Made by a program: the position numbers and the translations under genes. Under the pieces are notes generated by a model that saw only the letters and a list, made by a program, of their open reading frames with translations, did not search any database and was not told the DNA's origin. Of a stretch of 32,697 nt of DNA, positions 1 to 7,725 are shown in pieces. This stretch comes from Thermoplasmatales archaeon. GTDB lineage: Archaea; Thermoplasmatota; Thermoplasmata; Methanomassiliicoccales; Methanomethylophilaceae. How positions within the stretch are numbered: the first letter of the stretch is position 1; every line of letters begins with the position of its first letter. Location: contig JAAYZC010000026.1 of the NCBI GenBank assembly GCA_012515075.1, positions 1-32,697 on the forward strand. Reading direction: 5' to 3'.

Positions 1-1045
1 CGGGCTTCTCCTCGGGAGCGTCCTCGGCGGGCTTCTCCTCCCTGGCCTCCTTCTTCTTGAATCTCTCGGCGGCCTCGGAGCTGAAGCGGCCCTCGGAGCG
101 CTCCTCGCGTCTCGGGCGCTCCTCGCGTCCCCTCTCGCGGCGGTCTCCGCGGGGGCGTCTGGATTCCTCGGGCTCCTCCTCGGGCTCGGCCGTCTCCTCC
201 TTGGCCTCGTGGGCGATGCCGTTCATCTCCATGTACTGGTCGCCGGGGACCTTGTTGCGGAGGCACTTGATGACCTGTTTGGGCGTGAGCTCCTCCACCT
301 CGTGGGCGCGGGGAGCGCGGGCGACGAAGTCGATCTCCGCCACCTGGAACAGCTCTCTGAGGATCAGCTCCCCTCCTCTGTCGCCGTCGACGAAGGCCGT
401 CGCGACCCTCTCCCGGGAGAGGTCCTGCACGGTCTTGGGTATGTTGGTGCCCTCGACGGCTATGGCGTTCTTTATGCCGCACTTGAGCAGATTGAGAACG
501 TCGGACCTTCCCTCGACGATTATTATCGATTCGGAGTCCTTGACGTTGGGTCCGGCGGGGCACTTGTCCCTGCCGTAGGAGGTTATCTCCTCTATCTGTA
601 TGCTCTGCCTTATGCTGTCGGTAAGGTCGAAGCTGCTTCCCTTGGACTGCTTTATCATCTCGTTGAGCAGCTCCTTGGCGCGCTCGACGACCATCTCCCT
701 CTTGGTGACGCGGACGTCCTCTATGCCGAGGACCTTGATCCCGGCTTTGCAGGGGCCGATGCGGTCCACCGTCTCCAGGGCGGAGGCGAGTATGGCGGTC
801 TCGACCTGGTCCAGGCTCGAGGACATGTAGATGACTCCCTCGGACTTGCCTCCCTTCGAAGAGACCTCCACCTCGATCCTGCCTATCCTTCCGGATTTCT
901 GGAGATCCCTGAGGTCCAGCTCGTCCCCGAGCAGACCTTCCGTCTGACCGAAGATCGCACCGACGACATCCGGCTTCTCCACGATGCCGTCGGCAGTTAT
1001 CTTCGCTTTCACCATGTATTTCGTTGTATTCGGATCTATGTTCAT
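1..1045 (-). CDS. dnaG: Archaeal DnaG-type primase (partial, 3' end outside window)
   Basis: Reading the minus strand from the ATG at 1045 gives a protein starting MNIDPNTTKYMVKAKI with a central TOPRIM domain. Visible motifs are the conserved glutamate in IIIVEGRSDVLNLL (about residue 178) and the metal-binding VDGDRGGELI (about 219-225). After the TOPRIM domain comes PKQVIKCLRNKVP and a long low-complexity Glu/Arg/Pro/Lys tail that runs off the window, so the C terminus is missing. Archaeal DnaG is known to have primase activity and to associate with the exosome as a poly(A)-binding subunit; which role dominates here cannot be seen. A GGAGG ribosome-binding site lies about 6 bases before the ATG. 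The leader between this start and the nearest strong TATA box is unusually long (about 230-250 bases). Confidence 0.93.
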   Translation of the reverse strand, partial: MNIDPNTTKYMVKAKITADGIVEKPDVVGAIFGQTEGLLGDELDLRDLQKSGRIGRIEVEVSSKGGKSEGVIYMSSSLDQVETAILASALETVDRIGPCKAGIKVLGIEDVRVTKREMVVERAKELLNEMIKQSKGSSFDLTDSIRQSIQIEEITSYGRDKCPAGPNVKDSESIIIVEGRSDVLNLLKCGIKNAIAVEGTNIPKTVQDLSRERVATAFVDGDRGGELILRELFQVAEIDFVARAPRAHEVEELTPKQVIKCLRNKVPGDQYMEMNGIAHEAKEETAEPEEEPEESRRPRGDRRERGREERPRREERSEGRFSSEAAERFKKKEAREEKPAEDAPEEKP

Positions 1046-1293
1046 GTGAACCCTCCCGGGTGTACGGAGGGAGAATCTATCCCCTGGACTGCGCTGATGT
1101 TGGCGGCCCCCTATACGGGAGTCTGACTTCGTTTCGTCTCGATCCTAAACCGCTATCGTATGGACGGGCCCCTCTGTTCGGGTGCCCGTCGGTGTCGGAC
1201 TTCCCCTTCTCTCGGAAGGGGTGATGTATTGTGATAGTGAATCAGTGAATCAGGGAGATAGATGCATCCCTTGCAACCCACACCGCCGATGTA
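1046..1293 (-). other. Structured leader or candidate small RNA upstream of dnaG
   Basis: No plausible gene is found here. Perfect inverted repeats lie at 1203-1209/1215-1221 (7 bp, 5-base loop) and at 1163-1169/1184-1190 (GACGGGC/GCCCGTC). The second has extra pairing inside its loop. The only strong TATA box facing dnaG is at about 1294-1304, so a transcript starting near 1270-1275 would carry all of these structures before the dnaG ATG. It could be a long 5' UTR, a separately processed RNA, or both. I could not match it to RNase P RNA, SRP RNA, a tRNA or a riboswitch class by eye. Confidence 0.4.
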
Positions 1294-1308
1294 CATTATA
1301 TACTTTTT
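1294..1308 (-). promoter_or_regulatory. TATA/BRE promoter facing dnaG
   Basis: On the minus strand the sequence reads AAAAAGTATATAATG, a purine-rich BRE-like run followed by a near-ideal archaeal TATA box. Transcription would start about 25 bases downstream, near 1270-1275, well before the dnaG start at 1045. Confidence 0.6.
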
Positions 1309-1312
1309 CTGT

Positions 1313-1326
1313 CCGGCATCTGCCGG
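1313..1326. repeat. Short perfect hairpin after the YhaN-like gene
   Basis: CCGGCA at 1313-1318 and TGCCGG at 1321-1326 form a perfect 6-bp stem with a 2-base loop, about 9 bases past the stop of the minus-strand ATPase gene. In the gene's direction it is followed by A-rich rather than T-rich sequence, so it does not look like a classical terminator. Confidence 0.4.
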
Positions 1327-1334
1327 GGATGTTT

Positions 1335-3755
1335 TCAGAGGGTGATACGGACGGTCTCGCCTTCTGAGGCGAACAGGTCGTAGGTCCCCGGGTCGCAGGA
1401 GAACACCAGCACCTGCTGGTCCCGGGCGAAGTCGTGTATGGCCCGGCACGCGCCGCGGCGTCTCCCCGGGTCGAACCTGACGAGAACGTCGTCCAGTATG
1501 AGCGGCATGCGCTCGGAGCCCGTCTCCTTGGCCACCGCCATCTTGAGCGACAGGAGCACCTGGTCTCCGAGGCCGCTGCTCCACTGCCTGTCGGTCTTCT
1601 TCTCGTCGTCCCGGTCCCTCACGGCTATGTCCTTCACCCGCGGATCGCTTTCCAGCTGGTATCTGCCCTCGGTCATCAGCCCCAGGTACACGTTGGCCCT
1701 TCCCACGACCGACGGCTGGCGTGTATCGTAGACCTCGTCACAGACGCGGTCCGTCAGCGCCTCGGCCAGGCTGAGGGTCCCCCATCTCCTGCATGCCTCC
1801 TTCATCTGGACCTCGGCGGTGCTCCTCTGCAGGTAGAGACCCTCCAGGTCGCTGTCCCCCAGTATCCTCTCCATCTCCCCGTTCATCCTCCCGACCTTCT
1901 CCCTGAGCTCGTTGATCCTCGCGCCGTGGTCCTTCGTCTCCAGAGGGGCGCCTCCTTCCCCGATCATCCTCAGCAGGTCCTCCAGATGCATCCTGGCGGA
2001 GCCCTCCATGCTCTTCACGAGGTCCTCCTCCTTCTCCCGGAGCCTACCAAGCTCCCGGTTGTCCCCGCATATGCGCAGGAAATCCTCCTCCGTGCCGTAT
2101 CCTCTGAGGAACTCCTCCATACTCCCCGCGTTCGAGACCTTCTCCTGTTCGAGGACGTCCAGGGCACCGCGGGCCTCCGCCACTTCCAGGGCCAGTGATA
2201 GCAGTCTGTGGGCGCGCCCCACGTCCTGTCCGAAGGAGGACCTCTCCATCTCCAGGGATGCGAGGAGACGATCGACCCTGTCGGTCTCCGCAGCGGCCTC
2301 GGATCTCAGACGGTCGAGCTCCGCAGAGGACCGCTTGATCCTGTCCTCGGTGTCGATCATGTCCTCCAGGTCCCGGTTGGTGCCCCTTATGTCCTCCGGC
2401 CGGGTGCCGGGGAGGTACCCCAGGGACACCGCGGTCTCCCCCCAGTCGGCGGAAGGGTCCGCGGCGGTCTCCCTCCTTCTCCTGCGCGCCAGTACCATGT
2501 GTATCGCCCCGGCGGCAGCGGCGGCCGCCCCGCCTGCTATCACGAAGGGCATGAGGTCGCCCAGGAAGATGCCGGCCGCGACCGCCAGCATCCCGGCCGC
2601 CAGCAGCGCCGGGCCCGCCGCGCGGTTGGCCGAGGGCTCCTCTGCAGGGTCTCCGGGCGCCTCCAGGACCTCCCGGGCCCTCCTCAGCCCCTCATCCCTG
2701 TCCACCTTGCGGGCCTGCTCCGGGGTCATGCCCGTCTCGGCCACACGCGAATCCATCCTTCCCCTGTCGGAGTCCAGCGAGGATGCCAGTTCATCCATGC
2801 GAGCCTCCCTGGCGTCGTGGGCTCCCTCGGACCTCCACAGCTCCTCTATCAGGCCGCGCTGGGATGTCACCGCCTCCGGATCCACGCCGCCCAGATCCTC
2901 CAGCCTTCTCTCGAGTTCCGCGGAGGCCTCTGTGATGCGGGCCCCGATGCCGCTCTTCCGACGTTGCAGCTCCCCGTAGGCGGATTCGGCCCCCTCCTCC
3001 AGGGATGCGGAGTACTCCAATTCGGTCATCCTCCTCCTGATCGAGGCCAGGTTCTCGGCGTTGGCCTTCTGCGACATTATGATCCCGACCCTCCTCCTCT
3101 CGTCCCCGGCGATCCTCTGGAGCTCCTCCAGCTCCTCCAGCTCCTCCCCGGTCCTCTCCAGCTCCATCGCCAGGTCCCCGTACTTCTGGTTCCTGGACCG
3201 GGCCCGCTGTATCTCCGAGTCTATGTCCTCCATCTTCTTGCTGAGGGAGCCTATCACCTTGTTCTCGGTCATCCTCTCGGGGTTCATCAGCTCCTTCATC
3301 TCCTTTTCCAGGCCCTCGGTCACGGACGGGACCATTTCGCCGCCCGGTATCGCAAGGAACCTGCTCTTTATCTCGTCGGAACCCAGTATTTCCGCCTTGG
3401 CGAGGTCCTCCAGGCCCATTGCGAAGACGCTGCGGTAGAGCTGCGCATCCATCTTCACCGTCTCGGAGGGCAGGTGTGTGCCGTTCGCCTCTGTGACCTT
3501 CCTGCCCTCCCTCACAAGGGTCTTCGACTCTCCGCTGTCCATGATGACCCTCATCCTGCCGGAGTCCCTGCCGGTGTACGCGGGGTACGCGTTCCTTATG
3601 CTGGAGGGGAACAGGGTGCTCCGTATGAACTCCATCAGGGTTGTCTTGCCGGCCTCGTTGTCGCCGGTTATCACCGTGACACCCTCGCCGATGCCCTCGA
3701 GCCTCCTGTCCCGGGTCCTTCCGAAGGACTCTATCAGGACCGACGCTATTCTCAT
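1335..3755 (-). CDS. YhaN-like SMC/Rad50-type ATPase with internal membrane segments
   Basis: An 806-aa protein starting MRIASVLIESF. The Walker A motif GDNEAGKTT lies at residues 31-39. Long charged coiled-coil stretches follow, then a hydrophobic double segment at about residues 375-423 that looks like two membrane helices, then more coiled coil. The C-terminal ATPase half has a signature-like WSSGLGDQVLLSL (near 723) and the Walker B LILDDVLVRFD (near 748). This order, including the mid-protein membrane segments, matches the YhaN branch of SbcC/Rad50 proteins; Bacillus YhaN is longer (over 900 aa). The start is fixed by the ATGA overlap with the nuclease gene just upstream. The two probably form an SbcCD-like DNA end-processing complex, possibly at the membrane. 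The longer open frame upstream of 3755 is only a shadow of the nuclease gene. Confidence 0.87.
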   Translation of the reverse strand: MRIASVLIESFGRTRDRRLEGIGEGVTVITGDNEAGKTTLMEFIRSTLFPSSIRNAYPAYTGRDSGRMRVIMDSGESKTLVREGRKVTEANGTHLPSETVKMDAQLYRSVFAMGLEDLAKAEILGSDEIKSRFLAIPGGEMVPSVTEGLEKEMKELMNPERMTENKVIGSLSKKMEDIDSEIQRARSRNQKYGDLAMELERTGEELEELEELQRIAGDERRRVGIIMSQKANAENLASIRRRMTELEYSASLEEGAESAYGELQRRKSGIGARITEASAELERRLEDLGGVDPEAVTSQRGLIEELWRSEGAHDAREARMDELASSLDSDRGRMDSRVAETGMTPEQARKVDRDEGLRRAREVLEAPGDPAEEPSANRAAGPALLAAGMLAVAAGIFLGDLMPFVIAGGAAAAAAGAIHMVLARRRRRETAADPSADWGETAVSLGYLPGTRPEDIRGTNRDLEDMIDTEDRIKRSSAELDRLRSEAAAETDRVDRLLASLEMERSSFGQDVGRAHRLLSLALEVAEARGALDVLEQEKVSNAGSMEEFLRGYGTEEDFLRICGDNRELGRLREKEEDLVKSMEGSARMHLEDLLRMIGEGGAPLETKDHGARINELREKVGRMNGEMERILGDSDLEGLYLQRSTAEVQMKEACRRWGTLSLAEALTDRVCDEVYDTRQPSVVGRANVYLGLMTEGRYQLESDPRVKDIAVRDRDDEKKTDRQWSSGLGDQVLLSLKMAVAKETGSERMPLILDDVLVRFDPGRRRGACRAIHDFARDQQVLVFSCDPGTYDLFASEGETVRITL

Positions 3756-4945
3756 CTTCCTGCCTCCATCAGCCTCTCCGCCAGCAGACGGGACGCATCC
3801 CTGACCATGGCCTCCAGCTCCCCGTCTTCCATGGCTTCGAACACGCGGCGCACGTTCTGGGAGGCCTTGGTTCTGCATATCTCGTCCAAAATCGCCTCGC
3901 GTCCCTCGCCGGTCAGGCGGTCCGCCTCGGTGAGGGCCGCGTCCACGAAGTCCCCCGACCCCCTGCGGGCTTCCAGGTCCACGCTCTCCGAGGTCTGGAG
4001 TTCCAGACCGACGAGCCTGCATCCGGAGGCTTTCGCGATGGCCTCCGCGGCCCCCTCTGTGTTCAGACGCAGCATCCGGTCCAGGTCCCCCCTGCCGGTC
4101 AGGGTCAGCCTGACCAGGGACCCTACGCCGACCGTCGCTGAAATCTCCTCGACCAGGCCGTCCAGGTCCTTCCCCGTTATGTCGATCGAGACGCTCTCCC
4201 ACAGTATGCTGTGGGTGGGCAGGAACTCCATGCCCGAGACCCCGCCGTCCTCGACGGTGACCAGGTAGGCGCCCTTCTCCCCCGTCTCCCGGGGGTTGCG
4301 CCCCTGGGTGTTCCCGGGGTACACTATGTACGGGTCCCTCCTGATCACGGACCTGGTGTGCACATGGCCCAGGGCCCAGTAGTCAACGCCCCTTCCCGTC
4401 ATGGCTTCCGATCTGCACGGGGAGTACATGCCGCTCCCCTCGGGGGCGTCGACCTCGCAGTGCAGCACCGCTATGGTGAACAAGGAAGGGGATCCGGAGA
4501 TCCTCTGAGTGAGGTCCTCGGTCACGTTCCTCCTGTCGTAGCTTATCCCGGTTATCTCCGTCACCGGGGAGTCCGCGTCCGGGTACATCACGGACGCGCC
4601 CTCGGGAGGGAAGACGAAGGCGTTGTCCGGGAGGGGTATGCAGTCCTCCCACTCCCTCCTGTAGTCGTGATTGCCGTACGCTATGTAGCAGGGCACGCCC
4701 GCTCTGCGCAGGGCCTGCGCGAAGAGATGCCTGACCCTGGGGGACTGGGTCTCCTCGTCGAAGACATCGCCCGCGAAAACAACGAAGTCGACGTCCTTCT
4801 CCGAGACGGCATCCACTATCAGGTCCAGGGCCTTGAACGTGGCCTCCCTCATGGCCTTGCCCAGGTCCTCGTCCTCCGCGGAGACGCCGACGAACCTGCA
4901 TCCGAGGTGCAGGTCGGCGCAGTGTATGAATCTGAAAGAGGGCAT
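3752..4945 (-). CDS. YhaO/SbcD/Mre11-like DNA repair metallophosphoesterase
   Basis: A 397-aa calcineurin-like phosphoesterase. All metal-binding motifs are visible near the N terminus: FIHCADLHLG, FAGDVFDE, AYGNHDYR, then VLHCEVDAP and ALGHVHTR. The C-terminal part resembles the capping/partner-binding region of YhaO and SbcD, and the length is close to Bacillus YhaO. It should be the Mn-dependent nuclease partner of the downstream ATPase, whose ATG overlaps this stop (ATGA). I chose the ATG at 4945 (MPSFRFIH) because a TATA box (TTTATATG, 4967-4974) sits about 26 bases upstream, which fits a leaderless message. An in-frame ATG at 4969 lies inside that TATA box and is unlikely. Confidence 0.9.
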   Translation of the reverse strand: MPSFRFIHCADLHLGCRFVGVSAEDEDLGKAMREATFKALDLIVDAVSEKDVDFVVFAGDVFDEETQSPRVRHLFAQALRRAGVPCYIAYGNHDYRREWEDCIPLPDNAFVFPPEGASVMYPDADSPVTEITGISYDRRNVTEDLTQRISGSPSLFTIAVLHCEVDAPEGSGMYSPCRSEAMTGRGVDYWALGHVHTRSVIRRDPYIVYPGNTQGRNPRETGEKGAYLVTVEDGGVSGMEFLPTHSILWESVSIDITGKDLDGLVEEISATVGVGSLVRLTLTGRGDLDRMLRLNTEGAAEAIAKASGCRLVGLELQTSESVDLEARRGSGDFVDAALTEADRLTGEGREAILDEICRTKASQNVRRVFEAMEDGELEAMVRDASRLLAERLMEAGR

Positions 4946-4966
4946 ACCCTTGTATCGTCCGCGTTT

Positions 4967-4974
4967 CATATAAA
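4967..4974 (-). promoter_or_regulatory. TATA box of the yhaO-yhaN operon
   Basis: TTTATATG on the minus strand is centred about 26 bases before the ATG at 4945, so the message probably begins at the start codon. Confidence 0.6.
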
Positions 4975-4983
4975 CAGGTACCT

Positions 4984-5041
4984 GGGGGATCACCGAAAGT
5001 TCCCCCGCAGCTGGCACCGCCGGAGGGGAACCTCGTTCGGC
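4984..5041. repeat. Two hairpins in the divergent yhaO/cbiP spacer
   Basis: GGGGGA (4984-4989) pairs with TCCCCC (5001-5006). A second, better stem pairs GCCG-GAGG (5019-5026) with CCTC (5031-5034) and CGGC (5038-5041) around a GGAA loop and a 3-base bulge. Both lie upstream of the two predicted transcription starts, so they would act as DNA elements or belong to an unrecognised RNA. Confidence 0.35.
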
Positions 5042-5068
5042 AGGTTCTTATGAACCTTGGCGTATACA
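5042..5068 (+). promoter_or_regulatory. cbiP promoter with inverted-repeat operator candidate
   Basis: A perfect inverted repeat, AGGTTC (5042-5047) / GAACCT (5052-5057) with a TTAT spacer, sits just upstream of a TATA-like TATACA (5063-5068). The TATA centre is about 25 bases before the ATG at 5090, consistent with a leaderless cbiP message. The repeat is well placed for a transcription factor binding beside the BRE. Confidence 0.45.
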
Positions 5069-5089
5069 TCCACCATAAAGGGGCGCAAC

Positions 5090-6901
5090 ATGAGGAGCAT
5101 AAAGAAGAAAGTGGCCGAGGAGATGAAGAGGGGGCACAGGGGGCCCGACGCCGGATGCCCCTACCACCCCTCCCATTTCAAAGGGCAGGACTGCACCTTC
5201 TGCTACTGCCCGTTCTATCCCTGCAACGACACCGATCTGGGAGCCGACATAGGCTCCAAGAGGGGAGGGACGGTGTGGGACTGCACGGACTGCCTGTTCA
5301 TACACAGGACGAACGTCTGCCGGTTCATACTGTCCGAGTTCGAGAGGCAGGGGATAACCGACCCCGGGGACCCCCGCATACCCGGGATACTGCCGGAGGC
5401 CAAGCGCCGCTTCTTCAGGACGGGCAGGGCCCTGATGATACTGGGCGCAACGTCGGACGCGGGCAAGTCCGTGACCGTGGCCGCCCTCTGCCGCATCCTC
5501 AGCCGTAAAGGGCATCTGGTGGCCCCCTTCAAGGCACAGAACATGAGTCTCAACTCCCGGGTGACCAGGAAGGGCCACGAGATAGCCATGATACAGGTAC
5601 TCCAGGCCATGGCCGCGGGGATAAAGAACCCGGACTATCACATGAACCCGATCCTCCTGAAGCCCAAGGGGGACACCGTGTCGCAGGTGATGGTCGAGGG
5701 CAGGCCCTTCGGGGACTACGACGTCGGCCGCTACTACGGGGAGTTCGTCCCCGGACCCGGCAGGGAGATCGTGAAGAGGAACGCGGACTTCCTCAAGGCC
5801 AGATACGATTTCGTGATCATGGAGGGCGCCGGCTCCCCCGCGGAGATCAACATTTACGACAGGGACATAGCGAACATGGGGGCCGCCAGGCTCGCGGACG
5901 CGGACTGCATACTGGTCGTCAACGTGGAGTGGGGCGGGGCGTTCGCTTACGCCCTGGGAACCCTGGAGCTGCTGGAGGACCAGGATCGCAGAAGGCTGAA
6001 GGGGATAATACTCAACAACGTCCGCGGGGACCCCTCCAGGATGGAGGACGGTGCGAGGAGGCTGGAGGAGATCGCAGGGGTGCCTGTCCTCGGCATTGTG
6101 CCCCATGCCGACGTGAGGCTGCCGACCGAGGACTCCGGGTCCTTCCGCGGAAGGGACTCCGTGGGTAGCGGCAGGATAAAGGTGGCGGCGATAAAGCTCC
6201 CCAGGATAGCCAACTTCACAGACCTGGACCCGCTTTTCCTGGAGGACACCACGGTCAAGTTCGTCACGGACCCCAGGGAGATACCGGGATTCGACGCGAT
6301 AATCATACCCGGGACCAAGAACACCGTGGAGGACCTGGCCTGGATGAAGGAGTCCGGCATGGCTGACGCCGTGAAGGCCATGAAGGGGAAGGTCCCGATC
6401 CTGGGCATATGCGGAGGATACCAGATGATGGGGCGCACCCTGAGGGACCCGAAAGGTCTCGAGGGCAGCCGCCCGGGTACCCACGAGGGGCTGGGGCTCT
6501 TCGACACCGAGACGGAGTGGGACGAGTACAGCAAGAGGGTCCGGCAGGATTCCGCGGTCCTCATATCCACCGGGGAGCCCGTGGACGGGTACGAGATACA
6601 CATGGGGATGAAGGTCCGCGACGGGGAGGCCCCGCTTTTCAGGGTGGACAACTTCAACGAGAGCTTCGACGAGGGGTCGGTCAGGGAGGACGAGATGCTT
6701 TTCGGTTCCTATCTCCACGGACTGCTGGACCGGCCGGCGTTCAGGAGGTACTTCCTGTCGTTCGCCTCCAGCGGGGAGGGGGAGGTCGGCACCGAGGACT
6801 ACGACCGCGACGTCGACGAGAACCTGGACAGGCTGGCGGACGTGTTCGAATCCAGTCTGGACATGGACGCCCTGATGGGCATACTGGGGGTGAGGCCGTG
6901 A
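5090..6901 (+). CDS. cbiP: Cobyric acid synthase CbiP with N-terminal Cys-rich domain
   Basis: A 603-aa protein. Residues about 20-80 hold eight cysteines (23, 35, 38, 40, 45, 65, 68, 77) plus nearby histidines, resembling the 'cysteine-rich small domain' (PF04071) found near archaeal cobalamin genes. The CbiP/CobQ synthetase domain starts near 115 with the nucleotide-binding loop ATSDAGKS and the family motif FKAQNMSLNS. The C-terminal class I glutaminase has the nucleophile in ILGICGGYQMMG (Cys441) and its histidine in SYLHGLLD (His543). CbiP amidates the b, d, e and g side chains of adenosylcobyrinate a,c-diamide using glutamine and ATP. I prefer the ATG at 5090, about 25 bases after a TATA-like box; an in-frame TTG at 5057 would add 11 residues. 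The stop overlaps the next gene (GTGA). Confidence 0.92.
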   Translation: MRSIKKKVAEEMKRGHRGPDAGCPYHPSHFKGQDCTFCYCPFYPCNDTDLGADIGSKRGGTVWDCTDCLFIHRTNVCRFILSEFERQGITDPGDPRIPGILPEAKRRFFRTGRALMILGATSDAGKSVTVAALCRILSRKGHLVAPFKAQNMSLNSRVTRKGHEIAMIQVLQAMAAGIKNPDYHMNPILLKPKGDTVSQVMVEGRPFGDYDVGRYYGEFVPGPGREIVKRNADFLKARYDFVIMEGAGSPAEINIYDRDIANMGAARLADADCILVVNVEWGGAFAYALGTLELLEDQDRRRLKGIILNNVRGDPSRMEDGARRLEEIAGVPVLGIVPHADVRLPTEDSGSFRGRDSVGSGRIKVAAIKLPRIANFTDLDPLFLEDTTVKFVTDPREIPGFDAIIIPGTKNTVEDLAWMKESGMADAVKAMKGKVPILGICGGYQMMGRTLRDPKGLEGSRPGTHEGLGLFDTETEWDEYSKRVRQDSAVLISTGEPVDGYEIHMGMKVRDGEAPLFRVDNFNESFDEGSVREDEMLFGSYLHGLLDRPAFRRYFLSFASSGEGEVGTEDYDRDVDENLDRLADVFESSLDMDALMGILGVRP

Positions 6902-7725
6902 GGATAATGTTCCTCGGCACCTCGTCGGGCGCCGGCAAGACGACCATGGCCGCGGTCTACTGCAGGCATCTGGCCTCGAAGGGCGTGCGCACGGCGCCTT
7001 TCAAAGCCTCCAACCTCTCCCTCAACTCCTACGCCACCTCCGAGGGAGGGGAGATAGGCATGGGCCAGGCGTTCCAGGCCTGGGCCTGCGGCGCGGAGCC
7101 CTCCGTGGAGATGAACCCCGTGCTGCTGAAGCCATCCGGAGGCAGGATGCAGGTCATACTGAGGGGCAGGCCCTTCGCGGAGGCCTCCGTGGGCCAGGAT
7201 CCTGACACGGAGATGATGGCGGCCGAGGCGTTCCGGGCGTTCGACTCCCTGTCCTCCCGCTACGACGCGGTGGTCTGCGAGGGATCGGGGTCTCCGGCGG
7301 AGATCAACCTGCTGGACAGGGACATCGCCAACATGAGGATGGTCCGCGAAAGGGGCATACCCGCGGTCCTGGTCGCCGACATCGAGAGAGGAGGGGTGTT
7401 CGCCGTGATATACGGCACGTGGAGGCTGATACCGGAGGAGGACAGGCACCTGCTCAGAGGATTCATAATAAACAGGTTCCGCGGGGACCCCTCGCTGCTC
7501 CGTTCCGGGATAGAGAGGATGGAGGAGCTCACGGGGATGAAGTGCCTGGGCGTCATGCCCTACGCGGATCTGAGGTTCCCGGAGGAGGATTCGCTCTCCG
7601 AGGGCCGCGGCAGGCTGGAGGGAGGGGACCTGCGCGGAGCATTCATGGACAACCTGGACGAGCTGCTGGAGATCGCCAGGGAATCGCTGGACATGAGGGC
7701 GCTGGACAGGATCGCCGGCGGATGA
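6898..7725 (+). CDS. CbiP-like ATP-dependent synthetase domain protein lacking glutaminase
   Basis: A 275-aa paralogue of the preceding CbiP. It starts at a GTG that overlaps the cbiP stop (GTGA) with a GGTGAGG ribosome-binding site. It keeps the P-loop (GTSSGAGKTT, residues 7-16), the FKASNLSLNS motif, the central GSGSPAEINLLDRDIANM block, and IINRFRGDPS...MPYADLRFPEEDS. The glutaminase domain is absent. The last residues (DNLDELLEIARESLDMRAL) still resemble the extreme C terminus of CbiP (ENLDRLADVFESSLDMDAL), so it looks like an internal deletion rather than a simple truncation. Without glutaminase it would need free ammonia, the CbiP glutaminase in trans, or a different acceptor. It may act on a cobalamin-type intermediate; its real substrate is unknown. 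Confidence 0.85.
   Translation: MRIMFLGTSSGAGKTTMAAVYCRHLASKGVRTAPFKASNLSLNSYATSEGGEIGMGQAFQAWACGAEPSVEMNPVLLKPSGGRMQVILRGRPFAEASVGQDPDTEMMAAEAFRAFDSLSSRYDAVVCEGSGSPAEINLLDRDIANMRMVRERGIPAVLVADIERGGVFAVIYGTWRLIPEEDRHLLRGFIINRFRGDPSLLRSGIERMEELTGMKCLGVMPYADLRFPEEDSLSEGRGRLEGGDLRGAFMDNLDELLEIARESLDMRALDRIAGG

Noticed and set aside
1080-1280. RNase P RNA or SRP RNA before dnaG
   Set aside because: A GGGGAAGTCC-like piece hints at RNase P, but the other conserved regions are missing and no SRP helix 8 motif was found. I keep it only as an unassigned structured region.
2208-4268. A 686-codon plus-strand open frame opposite the YhaN/YhaO genes
   Set aside because: It is antisense to two genes with clear motifs, has low-complexity composition rich in Gly, Arg, Leu and Pro, and has no recognisable domain. 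High GC content keeps shadow frames open.
4946-5089. A cobalamin riboswitch before cbiP
   Set aside because: No B12-box match could be seen, and the predicted transcript start at the ATG would leave no leader for a riboswitch.
5048-6718. A 556-codon minus-strand open frame opposite cbiP
   Set aside because: No domain and a shadow-like composition; cbiP on the other strand has complete motifs.
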